A stretch of DNA of 32,996 bases from Aliivibrio sifiae (GCF_002954705.1 NZ_MSCO01000001.1:1060257-1093252); one strand, 5' to 3'. Positions 1 to 8,783 are shown, numbered from the stretch's first letter. The notes: generated by a model from the sequence alone, not told the origin. Numbers and translations are program-made.

Positions 1-60
1 CAACACCTATTTCAGTAAATATCTAATTAGGTCGGTATTAATCAAAGACCTCAATTCATA

Positions 61-100
61 CACTAACAGAAACTCATGGACGCATCGAGTCACGTTAGTG
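61..100. other. Weak hairpin downstream of the LysE gene
   Basis: The arms CACTAAC (61-67) and GTTAGTG (94-100) are perfect complements, with a second inner pair ACTC/GAGT at 72-75 and 87-90. No run of T follows on either strand, so this is at best a weak or Rho-assisted terminator. A second imperfect pair (AATTAGGTC at 25-33 and GACCTCAATT at 47-56) lies further left. I see no gene in 1-129. Confidence 0.3.
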
Positions 101-129
101 TTATGTGTTTGAGAATAAAAACCAATCAC

Positions 130-762
130 TCATGCGGTACCTTGACTCAACATCCACAACGCAAGAATGATAAAAATTCCGCCCATGAATTTATGTTGAT
201 ACGTTCTGAATTTCACGTTATTGATTAGCGACTTTCCAAGTGTTCCTACTAACGCTACCAAGATTAAGTTAAACAATAAACCAAGAACGTTAAGCAATAA
301 ACCAAGTACCAACATTTGCTCACCAGAGGTAGCTGCAATATTAGTTGAAACAAACTGTGGTAAAAACATCACAAAGAAGACTAACGCTTTAGGGTTTAGC
401 AAATTGCTGACTAGGGCGCGTTGATAAAACGTGGTCGCCATTGTCGAACCTTGTTGTAGTTCTGGTGCTTCATCTGCTTCTGCTCGAATACAATCCCAAC
501 CCATTTTTAATAAGTAGGCACCACCAACGAGATGTAATGCTTTCAAGGCAATAGGGCTCATCGCAATCAATGCAGATACGCCTAAAGCTGCAAGCATGGT
601 TAAAATAATACCCGAGGTCGCATTACCTAAGCTGGCAAATAAACCTACTTTACGACCGTAGCTCATGCTTGAGCTTGCAATCAACAGCATATCCGGACCA
701 GGTAATAAAAGTAGGGCGATAACAGCAGTTAAGTAAACCGGAAGAATAGTAATATCAATCAT
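130..762 (-). CDS. LysE/RhtB family amino acid exporter
   Basis: A 210-residue inner-membrane protein of the LysE/RhtB superfamily, which exports amino acids or their derivatives. The N-terminus carries the family signature LLLPGPDMLL (about residues 17-26), and hydrophobic stretches fit five to six membrane segments. The segment LVSNLLNPKALVFFVMFLP (about 115-133) matches the conserved N-P-K-A region. Length is normal for the family. The gene is alone on the minus strand and is divergent from azlC, with a 229-base gap between them. The substrate cannot be told from sequence; threonine or homoserine lactone export is known for relatives but is not shown here. Confidence 0.88.
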   Translation of the reverse strand: MIDITILPVYLTAVIALLLLPGPDMLLIASSSMSYGRKVGLFASLGNATSGIILTMLAALGVSALIAMSPIALKALHLVGGAYLLKMGWDCIRAEADEAPELQQGSTMATTFYQRALVSNLLNPKALVFFVMFLPQFVSTNIAATSGEQMLVLGLLLNVLGLLFNLILVALVGTLGKSLINNVKFRTYQHKFMGGIFIILALWMLSQGTA

Positions 763-991
763 TATTTTATTTTGAATTATAAATCAGGAGGCGGATTTTA
801 TAGTAGAGAGAGGGTAAGATCCATGATTAAAAAGTCGCCTAGTAATATAAAATCGATATATTAAAAAATATAGATATTTTTGTTAATAACATTAACTTGT
901 TCGATAATGCGTAATGTTGTACAAAGAAATGAGAGGGCTTACTATATACTTTAGTTAATAGGGGTAAATTTCACTCAATGAAGAGTAATTA

Positions 992-1705
992 ATGGATATA
1001 AATATAACTGCACAGCCTTGCTCTAATTCTCGTCTTTTTTGGCAAGGAACGTTAGCGATGATCCCACTTAGCATCGCAGTATTACCATGGGGTTTATTAG
1101 CCGGTTCATTTGCAATTGATGTTGGTCTTACTCCTTTTGAAGGTCAGGCTCTTTCTGCGATTTTATTTGCAGGGTCAGCACAATTAGTTGCGATGGGAAT
1201 GATCAAAACAGGCGCAGGGTTAGCGACTATGTTACTGACTACGTTTTTCATAACGTCACGGCATTTCTTATATAGCGTATCAATGAGAGATAAAATTAGC
1301 CCTTTACCGTTTCGTTGGCGTTTATCTCTTGGCTTTTTACTAACCGATGAATTGTTTGCTGTATGTGGACATCAATCAGAAAAACAATTTAATCGTTGGT
1401 ACGCATTAGGTGCAGGGTTCAGTTTCTATTTCTTTTGGAATGCCGCAACCTTAGCTGGGATTATTGCGGGTCGTTATATACCTTCATTGAATGGACTTGG
1501 GCTAGAGTTTGCGGTAGCAGCGACTTTTATTGCCATTGTTGTACCTACCATTAAAAATAGCCCAGTATTGGTATCAATGATTAGTGCTTTACTCTTATCT
1601 GTCACACTGACGTATTTTTCAGTTGAAGGCAGTTTAATGATAGCGAGTATTGGCGGTATGGTTGCAGGGTATTTAACAGAGACATTAAGAGGTAAAAGAG
1701 GATGA
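992..1705 (+). CDS. azlC: AzlC-type branched-chain amino acid exporter, large subunit
   Basis: The 237-residue large subunit of the two-component AzlCD exporter. In other bacteria (for example the E. coli YgaZH system) this complex exports valine and other branched-chain amino acids across the inner membrane. Family motifs include ILFAGSAQLVAMGMI (about residues 57-71) and the following FITSRHFLYS region, which corresponds to the conserved R-H/N-x-L-Y/M-S segment. Several hydrophobic helices cover most of the protein. ATG 992 has GAAGAG at 980-985 as a Shine-Dalgarno. The stop overlaps the azlD start by four bases (1702-1705), so the two are almost certainly co-translated. The partner import gene brnQ lies 19 kb away in this window. 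Confidence 0.92.
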   Translation: MDINITAQPCSNSRLFWQGTLAMIPLSIAVLPWGLLAGSFAIDVGLTPFEGQALSAILFAGSAQLVAMGMIKTGAGLATMLLTTFFITSRHFLYSVSMRDKISPLPFRWRLSLGFLLTDELFAVCGHQSEKQFNRWYALGAGFSFYFFWNAATLAGIIAGRYIPSLNGLGLEFAVAATFIAIVVPTIKNSPVLVSMISALLLSVTLTYFSVEGSLMIASIGGMVAGYLTETLRGKRG

Positions 1706-2025
1706 TTTTTATATCAATTCTAGCAATGACGGCGTTAGTATTTTTAAGTCGCTACTTGTTTTTAGAGCCTAAATTGCCCCTTAGATTAAATGCTCAAACT
1801 CAGAGATTATTAAGCTATTCAAGCCCCGCAGTTTTAACTGCAATCTGGGCTCCGATTGTATTTATGCCTGACAATGAATTATCGCTCTCTGGGTCGAACC
1901 CTTATTTGTGGGCAGCATTAATTGCAGCCCTGATTGCATGGAAAACAAAGAATGTACTACTGACGACGATTATCAGCATGATCGTATTCTTAGTGCTTAA
2001 CTTATGGGTATTTTCAGCAGTATAA
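1702..2025 (+). CDS. azlD: AzlD-type exporter small subunit
   Basis: A 107-residue hydrophobic protein, the small partner of AzlC. The segment ALVFLSRYLFLEPKLPLRL (about residues 11-29) matches the conserved R-x-x-P region of the AzlD family, and three to four membrane helices fill the rest. It starts inside the azlC stop region (ATGA overlap), giving translational coupling and a 1:1 complex as expected from YgaZ/YgaH. It ends 20 bases before the convergent FAH-family gene, with no clear terminator between them. Confidence 0.9.
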   Translation: MIFISILAMTALVFLSRYLFLEPKLPLRLNAQTQRLLSYSSPAVLTAIWAPIVFMPDNELSLSGSNPYLWAALIAALIAWKTKNVLLTTIISMIVFLVLNLWVFSAV

Positions 2026-2045
2026 GACTAAAGAGTTGGGTGGTG

Positions 2046-2660
2046 TTATCTTGCTACCCACTCAGCTTCAATCAGTGTTTTTCCATCTAGTTTTAAGCGA
2101 CTAAGAAAAATATCATCCATATGAATTTCACCAACGCCTTGAGGTGTACCAGTCATGATGACATCACCGTCATACAATTGGGTATAGGATTTTAAATCAG
2201 CAAGGATTGTTTCTGGTGAGTAAATCATCTGGCTAACTTGGCCACATTGAACTCTCATGCTGTTAATAAAGAGCTCGATTTTCAGTTGATTAATGTCGAT
2301 ACCATCAATAGGGATGAAACGGCTAAATACTGCTGAGCCATCAAATGCTTTTGCTCGTTCCCAAGGAAGCCCTTTGCTTTTTAGTTCAGACTGTAAATCT
2401 CGTTTGGTTAAATCAAACCCAATAGCCACGGCAGATAGCTGTTCTTTTTCAATTAGAAAACAGATCTCTACTTCATAATGTAGGCGCTCTTGGTGAAAAG
2501 CAGAAAGTGTAGAAGTAATACATGAATTTGGTTTATTAAATACCACCATTTGCTCAGGGATCGTATTATTTAACTCATTAATATGGGCAACGTAATTACG
2601 GCCAATACATAATAATTTAGATGGAGTAATTAATTTTTCTCCAAAACGAACCGAATTCAT
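2046..2660 (-). CDS. Fumarylacetoacetate hydrolase (FAH) family protein
   Basis: A 204-residue soluble enzyme of the FAH superfamily, close in length and motifs to E. coli YcgM and human FAHD1 (acylpyruvase or oxaloacetate decarboxylase type). Visible motifs are LCIGRNYVAHINEL (about 17-30, substrate lid and catalytic helix), HYEVEICFLIEKE (about 61-73, the metal-binding E-x-E) and GFDLTKRDLQ (about 81-90, the third metal ligand Asp). The C-terminal VIMTGTPQGVGEI (about 166-178) is also characteristic. ATG 2660 is preceded on its strand by AAGGATAGGA. The gene is divergent from an AraC regulator that may control it. The exact substrate cannot be read from the sequence. Confidence 0.88.
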   Translation of the reverse strand: MNSVRFGEKLITPSKLLCIGRNYVAHINELNNTIPEQMVVFNKPNSCITSTLSAFHQERLHYEVEICFLIEKEQLSAVAIGFDLTKRDLQSELKSKGLPWERAKAFDGSAVFSRFIPIDGIDINQLKIELFINSMRVQCGQVSQMIYSPETILADLKSYTQLYDGDVIMTGTPQGVGEIHMDDIFLSRLKLDGKTLIEAEWVAR

Positions 2661-2868
2661 TTTCCTATCCTTGGTTTATAAATATGCAATGCAGAGTGTA
2701 CCTGAACTCCTCTTTTTTCAAACGAACTCTGTTGAGTTTTTAGTCAAAAATAAGATCTCTAGCTCAACTACGAATAGGATCATATCGATAATTATGGTGA
2801 TTCGTTGTACTGTTAATGAGATAAGTCAGTTAGAATGGCATCATCTCTTTGTATTTATGGAACTGACA

Positions 2869-3699
2869 ATGATCAATTGGATTCACCCCCCTAAAAATTC
2901 GGATGTGGCTAAACTGGTCGATTGTTATTGGTTTTTAGAAAGACCAGAAGAGACAGACAGCAACCCATTTCCTAAATTAAATCCAGAACCTGCAGCTCAT
3001 TTGATCCTTACTGCTCCAGATCAAGCTTACCAATATGATATTGAGTCTGATCGATTAAAGGGAAAGGGCAGTCATTGGTTATACCCGTACAGTAAGACAT
3101 TGCAGATGGATCACTCGCATGGATTTGCGATCATAGGGATTAAATTTCATGTTGGTGCGTTGTACTTATTAAATCAAGAACCACAACAATCAGTAGCAGA
3201 TACGATTGTGTCAGTAGATTTAAATTTGCTATTCGAAACTGAAGAGATAAATGAAATAGGTCTGATTGAGCTAGCCAAACAAGATCCTCAAAGGCTTTGT
3301 GCTAAGTTAGATGAGATATTGTTACCATGGCTATCTAGAGTAAAAGAAGATAAACATTACACCCTTACAAAGAAAGCGCTTCCTTTATTGGTGGATACAC
3401 CGATAGCTCAATTAGGGGAGTTATTGCATTGCTCACAAAGAACGTTAGAGCGAAGTTTTGTTCGGGTTACTGGGTTTACTTTAAAACAATGTCAGTCAAT
3501 GAATCGATTGGAAGCGTTAATTACGTATCTGTATCAGCGAGAGGAAACTGATATTGATTGGTTAACAGTTGCGTACGAATTTGGTTTTAGTGATCAGCCA
3601 CATTTGATCCGTTATTTAAAAAGTACTTTGGGAGTTACCCCTGGGGAGTACGCAAAGCAACGAGATCTTACGATTGATATTTATGGTGGAATTGAATAA
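2869..3699 (+). CDS. AraC family transcriptional regulator
   Basis: A regulator of 276 residues from the start chosen here. The open frame extends upstream to a TTG at 2671, but that 66-residue extension looks like non-coding promoter DNA between divergent genes. ATG 2869 has GGAA at 2859-2862 in good position, and the protein then begins MINWIHPPKNSDVAKLVDCY, as in AraC proteins with a W-x-x-P N-terminal domain (DUF6597 type). An ATG at 2857 is the alternative start. The C-terminal AraC DNA-binding domain shows two helix-turn-helix units: LGELLHCSQRTLERSF and the signature VAYEFGFSDQPHLIRYLK followed by GVTPGEY. It may regulate the divergent FAH-family gene; this rests on position only. Confidence 0.87.
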   Translation: MINWIHPPKNSDVAKLVDCYWFLERPEETDSNPFPKLNPEPAAHLILTAPDQAYQYDIESDRLKGKGSHWLYPYSKTLQMDHSHGFAIIGIKFHVGALYLLNQEPQQSVADTIVSVDLNLLFETEEINEIGLIELAKQDPQRLCAKLDEILLPWLSRVKEDKHYTLTKKALPLLVDTPIAQLGELLHCSQRTLERSFVRVTGFTLKQCQSMNRLEALITYLYQREETDIDWLTVAYEFGFSDQPHLIRYLKSTLGVTPGEYAKQRDLTIDIYGGIE

Positions 3700-3718
3700 C
3701 CATTATAGTAAGAATATG

Positions 3719-3751
3719 AAGCTAATGACTCAAAGAATAAGTCACTAGCTT
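3719..3751. terminator. Candidate hairpin between convergent genes
   Basis: AAGCTA (3719-3724) plus TGACT (3726-3730) pair with AGTCA (3740-3744) plus TAGCTT (3746-3751), with one A-C mismatch and a 9-base loop. It lies between the convergent araC-type and acetyltransferase genes. The T-run on either side is weak. Confidence 0.4.
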
Positions 3752-3771
3752 TAGTATCTAAGTTGATGAGT

Positions 3772-4581
3772 TTAAAAATCAAACTGAACAATACGATGTG
3801 AAGAAGTAAGACCGGCACGAGTAATGGCTTTTTGTGAGGCAATATTTGTTTTCTCAGTTGAACACATGGCGGTTAATCCTTTACTGTTTGCTAAAGCAAT
3901 CAAGTAAGTGAGTATTTGAGTCGCAATGCCTTGACCACGTTCAGATTCAGCAACAACCATTCCCAAGTCAGCATACTCTGTTTGATGCTCGTCAAACAAA
4001 CGACATTCACCAGCAGCCAGTAACTCATTATTCTTCCAGTAGCCAAATAACTCTTGGCGACTAATTAGGTTTGCATAATACCCAGTAACCCATTCCTCAG
4101 GAGCACCTATATTGGCTTTTGCAAATTCAACAAATTCAGATAATTGATCAATTGTGGCTGACATCATTGGTAAATAAGTATCTTGTTTAACTGAATTTGA
4201 AATTTGTTGGAACATCAATGCATTTACTTGACTATTCGCAGCATGATCAAGACAGAAGGATAAGTATTTGGTTTCAGCCGTGCTACAAAAAGCGCCTTTA
4301 ACTTCGCCACATGGAGAGGTTTCTTTGTTAAGAATAGCTGCAAAAGTTGATGAAGAATCAGAATAATACTTTGGTTTCATATAGTACTGTAATAAATAGC
4401 CATCGGCATTGATGCAACAAAAACCAATCAGATTATCTTCATTATAGAGCCCGAAATGAGTGGCCATAGGTACAAATCCGCATAACCACATACCATCTAA
4501 CGGAGCGATTGCTTGCTCAATATACTTTGCTTTTAATTCGCTTAATTCTTCTAGTTGTTCAATTTTTATTATATTAATCAT
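3772..4581 (-). CDS. GNAT family acetyltransferase (possible tandem GNAT)
   Basis: A protein of 269 residues. The C-terminal part (about 155-269) is a GNAT fold: LGMVVAESERGQGIATQIL carries the acetyl-CoA binding R/Q-x-x-G-x-G/A loop (ERGQGIA), followed by NIASQKAITRAGL, the usual helix-4 region. The N-terminal part also resembles a worn GNAT core: NLIGFCCINADGYLLQYYMK (about residues 49-68) looks like beta strands 3-4 of a second domain, without an obvious acetyl-CoA loop. Such double-GNAT proteins usually have one active domain. The substrate is unknown. The gene is downstream of purA on the same strand but is separated from it by a strong terminator, so it is probably transcribed alone. 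Confidence 0.8.
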   Translation of the reverse strand: MINIIKIEQLEELSELKAKYIEQAIAPLDGMWLCGFVPMATHFGLYNEDNLIGFCCINADGYLLQYYMKPKYYSDSSSTFAAILNKETSPCGEVKGAFCSTAETKYLSFCLDHAANSQVNALMFQQISNSVKQDTYLPMMSATIDQLSEFVEFAKANIGAPEEWVTGYYANLISRQELFGYWKNNELLAAGECRLFDEHQTEYADLGMVVAESERGQGIATQILTYLIALANSKGLTAMCSTEKTNIASQKAITRAGLTSSHRIVQFDF

Positions 4582-4714
4582 TCTTTTTGCCTGTAAATCG
4601 GTAGATGAGACAGCGCATTAGCTATCACTACCTGTTTATTATGTTGAATTATTTCTTGGTAGGGATTATAGGCAAAAGTAAAAAAAGAAGATTGAATAAA
4701 AGCGACAGTTTGAT

Positions 4715-4771
4715 CAAAAAAACCGCACCACCTAAAATGCTCACAAAATAGGGTAGTGCGGTTTTAATTTT
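4715..4771 (-). terminator. Rho-independent terminator of the purA paralogue
   Basis: A stem of AAAACCGCAC (4719-4728) with GTGCGGTTTT (4756-4765), extended by ACC/GGT after one mismatch. On the minus strand it is followed by seven T residues (A-run 4716-4722). A T-rich tract also follows on the plus strand. It lies just downstream of the purA stop. Confidence 0.88.
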
Positions 4772-4819
4772 TTATCCTACACATCAGCCATTGAGGTGGA
4801 CGTATATAATGGTATCCGA

Positions 4820-6076
4820 TTAACGGATGATCATTTGCTCACGCTCAGGACCAACAGACACCATACTTACTGGAACGCCCATCAGTTCTTCAATACGTAA
4901 TACATACGCTTGAGCTGCTTTTGGTAGGCTTTCAAAAGTACGACAACCAGTGATGTCTTCTTGCCATGCTTCCATGTTTTCGTAAACAGGGCTTAGTGCT
5001 GAAGTTTGAGGCCAGATTGGGTTCTCAGTGTGTTCGCCAGCGTAAGACGTACAGATTTTAAGATCCGCCATGCCACTTAAGCAGTCAATTTTTGTTAGTG
5101 CGATTTCAGTTGCTGCTTGTAGCTCAACACCGTTGCGCGTTGCTACTGCATCAAAGTAACCCATATCACGTGGACGACCTGTTACTGCGCCATATTCGTT
5201 AGCCGCTTCACGGAAGTTATCTTGTTCTTCCATTGCAGTAACTAGCGTACCTGTACCTACCGATGAGCTGAATGATTTAGCAACTGCAATAATACGTTCA
5301 GGACGTAAAGCCGGTAAACCACTGCCGATACCTGCATAAGCTGCTGTTACGTTTGAAGACGTAGTCCATGGGTATTCACCGTAAACTAAATCACGACCAG
5401 CGCCTAATTGTGCTTCAAACAATAAGTTTGCATCGTTCTTCTGCATTACTTTTAAAGGCTCAGTCACGTTACAGATGAATTTACGCCAAGGTGCCGTTAC
5501 TTCTAGTAGCCATTCTGTCATTTCTTCTGCTGTTTGGCTGAAATCACAAGTAGGATATAGAGCGTTAAGTTGTGGCATTTTCCAATCAAGCATGAATTGA
5601 ATACGTTCAAGCAATACTTCAGGTTGCATTAACCAACCCACAAGGATGCCTTTTTTCATTACACGATCACCATACGCAGGAGCAATGCCTTGACGAGTTG
5701 AACCGTAAGCACCGTCACCTAAACGTAATTCTTCAAGTGTATCTTCAAGCGCATGAATAGGAAGGCAAAGCGTAGCACGGTCAGAAATGTGCATTTTTAC
5801 TTCAATGCCTGCCGCTTTAACTTCTGCGATTTCTTCGCTTAATGCCGCAGGGCTAATTACCATGCCAGGGCCAAGAACCGCTGTACAATCTGGGTTAAAA
5901 ATACCGCTTGGAAGTTGGTGTAACTTAAAGGTACCAAAGTCATTTACTACAGTATGACCGGCGTTATTACCGCCTTGAAAACGAATACTTGCAGACGCAT
6001 CAGCAGCAAGAAAATCAACGATACGGCCTTTACCTTCATCGCCCCAATTAGCACCAACAACAACAATAGACGGCAT
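4820..6076 (-). CDS. purA: Adenylosuccinate synthetase paralogue (PurA2-like)
   Basis: A 418-residue cytosolic enzyme joining IMP and aspartate with GTP to form adenylosuccinate in AMP synthesis. Visible motifs are the GTP P-loop GDEGKG (12-17, catalytic D13 and K16), QGGNNAGHT (34-42, catalytic H41), TSSNVTAA (239-246), EYGAVTGRPRDMGYFDA (294-310) and the guanine-binding TKID (328-331). It is somewhat shorter than E. coli PurA (432) and diverges at places normally conserved: VMKKG replaces VARRG at the IMP-contacting Arg of the neighbouring subunit, and SVGTGTLVT replaces RVGAGPFPT. It is therefore probably a second copy rather than the housekeeping gene, which I would expect elsewhere; that is an inference. 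ATG 6076 has AGGAG eight bases upstream. It is divergent from a LysR regulator. Confidence 0.9.
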   Translation of the reverse strand: MPSIVVVGANWGDEGKGRIVDFLAADASASIRFQGGNNAGHTVVNDFGTFKLHQLPSGIFNPDCTAVLGPGMVISPAALSEEIAEVKAAGIEVKMHISDRATLCLPIHALEDTLEELRLGDGAYGSTRQGIAPAYGDRVMKKGILVGWLMQPEVLLERIQFMLDWKMPQLNALYPTCDFSQTAEEMTEWLLEVTAPWRKFICNVTEPLKVMQKNDANLLFEAQLGAGRDLVYGEYPWTTSSNVTAAYAGIGSGLPALRPERIIAVAKSFSSSVGTGTLVTAMEEQDNFREAANEYGAVTGRPRDMGYFDAVATRNGVELQAATEIALTKIDCLSGMADLKICTSYAGEHTENPIWPQTSALSPVYENMEAWQEDITGCRTFESLPKAAQAYVLRIEELMGVPVSMVSVGPEREQMIIR

Positions 6077-6154
6077 AACACAAACTCCTAAATGATTAAG
6101 ACGCTATGCTAATCCCAATAAGGCAATATGAGAAATTAATTATAATTATCGACT

Positions 6155-6175
6155 TGATAAGAAATCCATATATCA
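6155..6175. promoter_or_regulatory. Candidate LysR-type operator in the purA/lysR intergenic region
   Basis: TGATA (6155-6159) and TATCA (6171-6175) form an interrupted dyad with an 11-base spacer, the T-N11-A geometry typical of LysR-type regulators. It overlaps a second dyad, TTATC/GATAA at 6146-6150 and 6156-6160. It lies 37 bases before the LysR start, in the 135 bases separating the divergent genes, so it could serve autoregulation and purA control. This is an assignment by pattern only. Confidence 0.45.
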
Positions 6176-6211
6176 TATTGAGTGAAATGTATTCAAAAAG
6201 AGAGTATAGGA

Positions 6212-7102
6212 ATGCTTGATCTTCATTGGCTTAAAACGTTTGTGACATTAGCTGAGTTAAAACACTTTGGTAAAACCGCGACGGTGTTACACATGACACA
6301 ACCTAATGTTAGTTTACACATCAAGCAGTTAGAGAGTGCGACGCGGGTGAAGCTAATCGAGAGGAATCCATTTCATTTAACTGAAGCAGGGGTTCGGCTA
6401 CTTGAAACCAGCCAAAATACATTAATGGCACTGCAAGTTTGCCAAGCGGATTTAAATGCGATTAATGATCTAAGCCGCGGAACATTAACCATTGCCGCTA
6501 GCGATATAATTTCTCGCTTATTATTGATCGGGCCATTTCAATTATTTAAACAAGAGTTCCCAGGGATCGATTTTTCTTTGTTAAATACAACCTCTTCACA
6601 AGCGTCTGAATTAGTGAAAAGTGCAGAAGCTGATTTAGGATTTGTTATTGCACAAAAAGAGAGTCAGCCACTGCATTTTACTGAGCTTCAGCAAATAAAA
6701 TGGTGTGCATTAGGTGATAATTTAGAGCTATGGCAGCAGGCAAAAAAGAACACATCTATTGAACTGGATGAAGAACCAACACTGATACTGCTAGGGCATG
6801 ATACACGAACACGCGACTTACTAGATTTGGCATTACCTTCATTGAATTTACCTAAATATCGTATTATGGAGGTAGGTAGTGTAGATGCTCAAATTGATTG
6901 GGCAGAAGCGAGCTTTGGTGTTGCGATTGTTCCTGAATTTTCGATTTACATGAAACAAAACTTAAAGACAAAGGTAACCCCTTTACCTAAATTTCCAACC
7001 ACAAGCTTAGGTTATGTTGTACGTCAAAATCAGGTGTTATCCAAAGCCATAAAACAACTACTAAAATGGGTTGATGAAGAAATTATTCGCTCTCAAAAAT
7101 AG
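6212..7102 (+). CDS. LysR family transcriptional regulator
   Basis: A 296-residue regulator. The frame opens at GTG 6182, but ATG 6212 has GAGAG at 6200-6204 in proper spacing and starts the usual LysR N-terminus, MLDLHWLKTFVTLAELKHFG. The winged helix-turn-helix covers about residues 1-60 (KTATVLHMTQPNVSLHIKQL), and the effector-binding domain covers about 90-290. It is divergent from the purA paralogue and is the obvious candidate to regulate it, since LysR proteins usually control the divergently transcribed neighbour. The ligand is unknown. No strong terminator is visible after it. Confidence 0.88.
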   Translation: MLDLHWLKTFVTLAELKHFGKTATVLHMTQPNVSLHIKQLESATRVKLIERNPFHLTEAGVRLLETSQNTLMALQVCQADLNAINDLSRGTLTIAASDIISRLLLIGPFQLFKQEFPGIDFSLLNTTSSQASELVKSAEADLGFVIAQKESQPLHFTELQQIKWCALGDNLELWQQAKKNTSIELDEEPTLILLGHDTRTRDLLDLALPSLNLPKYRIMEVGSVDAQIDWAEASFGVAIVPEFSIYMKQNLKTKVTPLPKFPTTSLGYVVRQNQVLSKAIKQLLKWVDEEIIRSQK

Positions 7103-7224
7103 GTGAATTTTATATTCTAACTTTTGTTATGAGAGTCTTACTCTGTCAGGGCTTAACGTAATATTCGTGCTACTAAAAATGAAGTTAGAGGCGTCTATGT
7201 TTTAAAAAATGAACGGAAAGTACA

Positions 7225-7253
7225 TTGACATCATCAATTAAAGGGACTAAAAG
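7225..7253 (+). promoter_or_regulatory. Possible sigma-70 promoter upstream of gadB
   Basis: A perfect -35 hexamer TTGACA (7225-7230) is followed after 17 bases by TAAAAG (7248-7253), a poor -10. This is what one expects of a promoter needing an activator. Transcription would begin near 7260, placing the inverted repeats at 7265-7331 in the gadB leader. Confidence 0.35.
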
Positions 7254-7264
7254 TGTAACTAAAG

Positions 7265-7308
7265 ATTAATGAGTAAGTGATTGACCATGTTATTAATTAC
7301 TCATTAAT
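7265..7308. repeat. Perfect 12-bp inverted repeat in the gadB upstream region
   Basis: ATTAATGAGTAA (7265-7276) and TTACTCATTAAT (7297-7308) are exact complements separated by 20 bases. It lies 72 bases before the chosen gadB start. It could be a regulator operator with half-sites about three helical turns apart, or an RNA hairpin in the leader. No T-run follows it, so it is not a standard terminator. Confidence 0.8.
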
Positions 7309-7314
7309 TAAGGC

Positions 7315-7331
7315 CGAATTTTTTAAATTCG
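7315..7331. repeat. Second palindrome in the gadB leader
   Basis: CGAATTT (7315-7321), three T residues, then AAATTCG (7325-7331): a perfect 7-bp hairpin or AT-rich operator directly after the larger inverted repeat and 48 bases before the gadB start. Function unknown. Confidence 0.55.
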
Positions 7332-7379
7332 ACAGTTTATATTCTTAATTGTTTATTCAATTCAATGGAGCTAAAACGT

Positions 7380-8774
7380 ATGCCTCTTCATTCTAAAGAT
7401 ACAGTCAGAGATGATCTCCTTGACGATGTTTATTCGTCAGCTGACCTTTCGTTATCTATGCCAAAATATAAAATGCCTGAACAAGAACATGACCCTCGTC
7501 ATGCCTACCAAGTCATTCATGATGAACTCATGATGGATGGTAATTCTCGACAGAACTTAGCTACATTTTGCCAAACTTGGGTTGAAGATGAAGTCCATAA
7601 ATTAATGGATGAGTGCATCGATAAGAATATGATCGATAAGGATGAATATCCTCAAACTGCAGAGCTTGAATCACGTTGTGTTCATATGCTAGCCGATTTG
7701 TGGAACTCTCCAGATGCAGAAAATACGTTAGGTTGTTCTACTACGGGCTCAAGTGAAGCGACAATGCTTGGCGGAATGGCCTTAAAATGGGCTTGGCGCG
7801 AAAAAATGAAAAAGCTTGGCAAACCAATAGACAAACCAAATATGATTTGTGGTCCTGTTCAAGTGTGCTGGCATAAATTTGCGCGTTATTGGGATATTGA
7901 ATTACGTGAGATCCCAATGGAAGGCGACCGTTTAATCATGACGCCTGAAGAGGTGATTAAACGTTGTGATGAAAACACGATTGGTGTTGTTCCAACATTG
8001 GGTGTGACGTTTACTTGTCAATATGAACCAGTAAAAGCGGTACATGAAGCGCTAGATAAACTTCAAGAAGAAACGGGATTAGACATCTCAATGCACATTG
8101 ATGCGGCGAGTGGTGGTTTCTTGGCTCCATTCTGCGATCCTGACTTAGAGTGGGATTTCCGTTTACCTCGAGTTAAATCAATTAATGCGTCAGGCCATAA
8201 ATTTGGCTTGAGCCCACTCGGTGTGGGCTGGGTTATTTGGCGTGATGCGTCAGCCTTACATGAAGATCTGATTTTCAATGTGAATTACTTAGGTGGCAAC
8301 ATGCCGACTTTCGCGTTGAACTTCTCTCGTCCTGGCGGCCAAATTGTAGCGCAATACTACAACTTCCTACGTTTAGGCAAAGAAGGGTATCGTAAGATCC
8401 ACCAAGCGTGTTACGACACGGCTGTTTATTTATCATCTGAAATTGAAAAACTGGGTATGTTTGAGATTATCTATGATGGTAAAGGTGGTATTCCTGCAAT
8501 GAGTTGGTCATTGAAGGAAGGCGTTGATCCCGGTTTTAACTTGTTTGATCTATCGGACCGAATTCGTTCTCGCGGCTGGCAAATTGCTGCTTATGCAATG
8601 CCACCAAAACGAGAAGATTTAGTGATTATGCGTATATTAGTTCGTCATGGCTTCAGTCGAGATCAGGCTGATTTATTGGTTGCTGACTTAAAACATTGTG
8701 TTGAGTTTTTTGCTAAGCATCCTATCTCTCATGGTAGTGATGAGTTGGAATCATCTGGCTTTAATCACGGTTAA
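7380..8774 (+). CDS. gadB: Glutamate decarboxylase
   Basis: A 464-residue PLP enzyme that decarboxylates glutamate to GABA and consumes a proton. It aligns with E. coli GadA/GadB (466) along its whole length: [53 protein letters not shown] and [15 protein letters not shown], where the Lys of SGHKFG (residue 274) is the PLP Schiff-base lysine. The C-terminus ends SSGFNHG, keeping a His next to the end as in E. coli, where the C-terminal tail plugs the active site at neutral pH. The frame opens at ATG 7365, but ATG 7380 has GGAG at 7367-7370, nine bases upstream. It is followed by an antiporter gene. Confidence 0.95.
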   Translation: MPLHSKDTVRDDLLDDVYSSADLSLSMPKYKMPEQEHDPRHAYQVIHDELMMDGNSRQNLATFCQTWVEDEVHKLMDECIDKNMIDKDEYPQTAELESRCVHMLADLWNSPDAENTLGCSTTGSSEATMLGGMALKWAWREKMKKLGKPIDKPNMICGPVQVCWHKFARYWDIELREIPMEGDRLIMTPEEVIKRCDENTIGVVPTLGVTFTCQYEPVKAVHEALDKLQEETGLDISMHIDAASGGFLAPFCDPDLEWDFRLPRVKSINASGHKFGLSPLGVGWVIWRDASALHEDLIFNVNYLGGNMPTFALNFSRPGGQIVAQYYNFLRLGKEGYRKIHQACYDTAVYLSSEIEKLGMFEIIYDGKGGIPAMSWSLKEGVDPGFNLFDLSDRIRSRGWQIAAYAMPPKREDLVIMRILVRHGFSRDQADLLVADLKHCVEFFAKHPISHGSDELESSGFNHG

Positions 8775-8783
8775 TATCTTTTT

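Noticed and set aside
2033-2064. Imperfect hairpin between azlD and the FAH gene as a terminator
   Set aside because: It has a bulge and mismatch, overlaps the end of the FAH coding region and lacks a T-run on either strand.
2671-2868. N-terminal extension of the AraC regulator from TTG 2671
   Set aside because: It starts 11 bases from the divergent gene's start, lacks a ribosome site, has no AraC-family similarity, and would fill the shared promoter region. ATG 2869 has a good Shine-Dalgarno.
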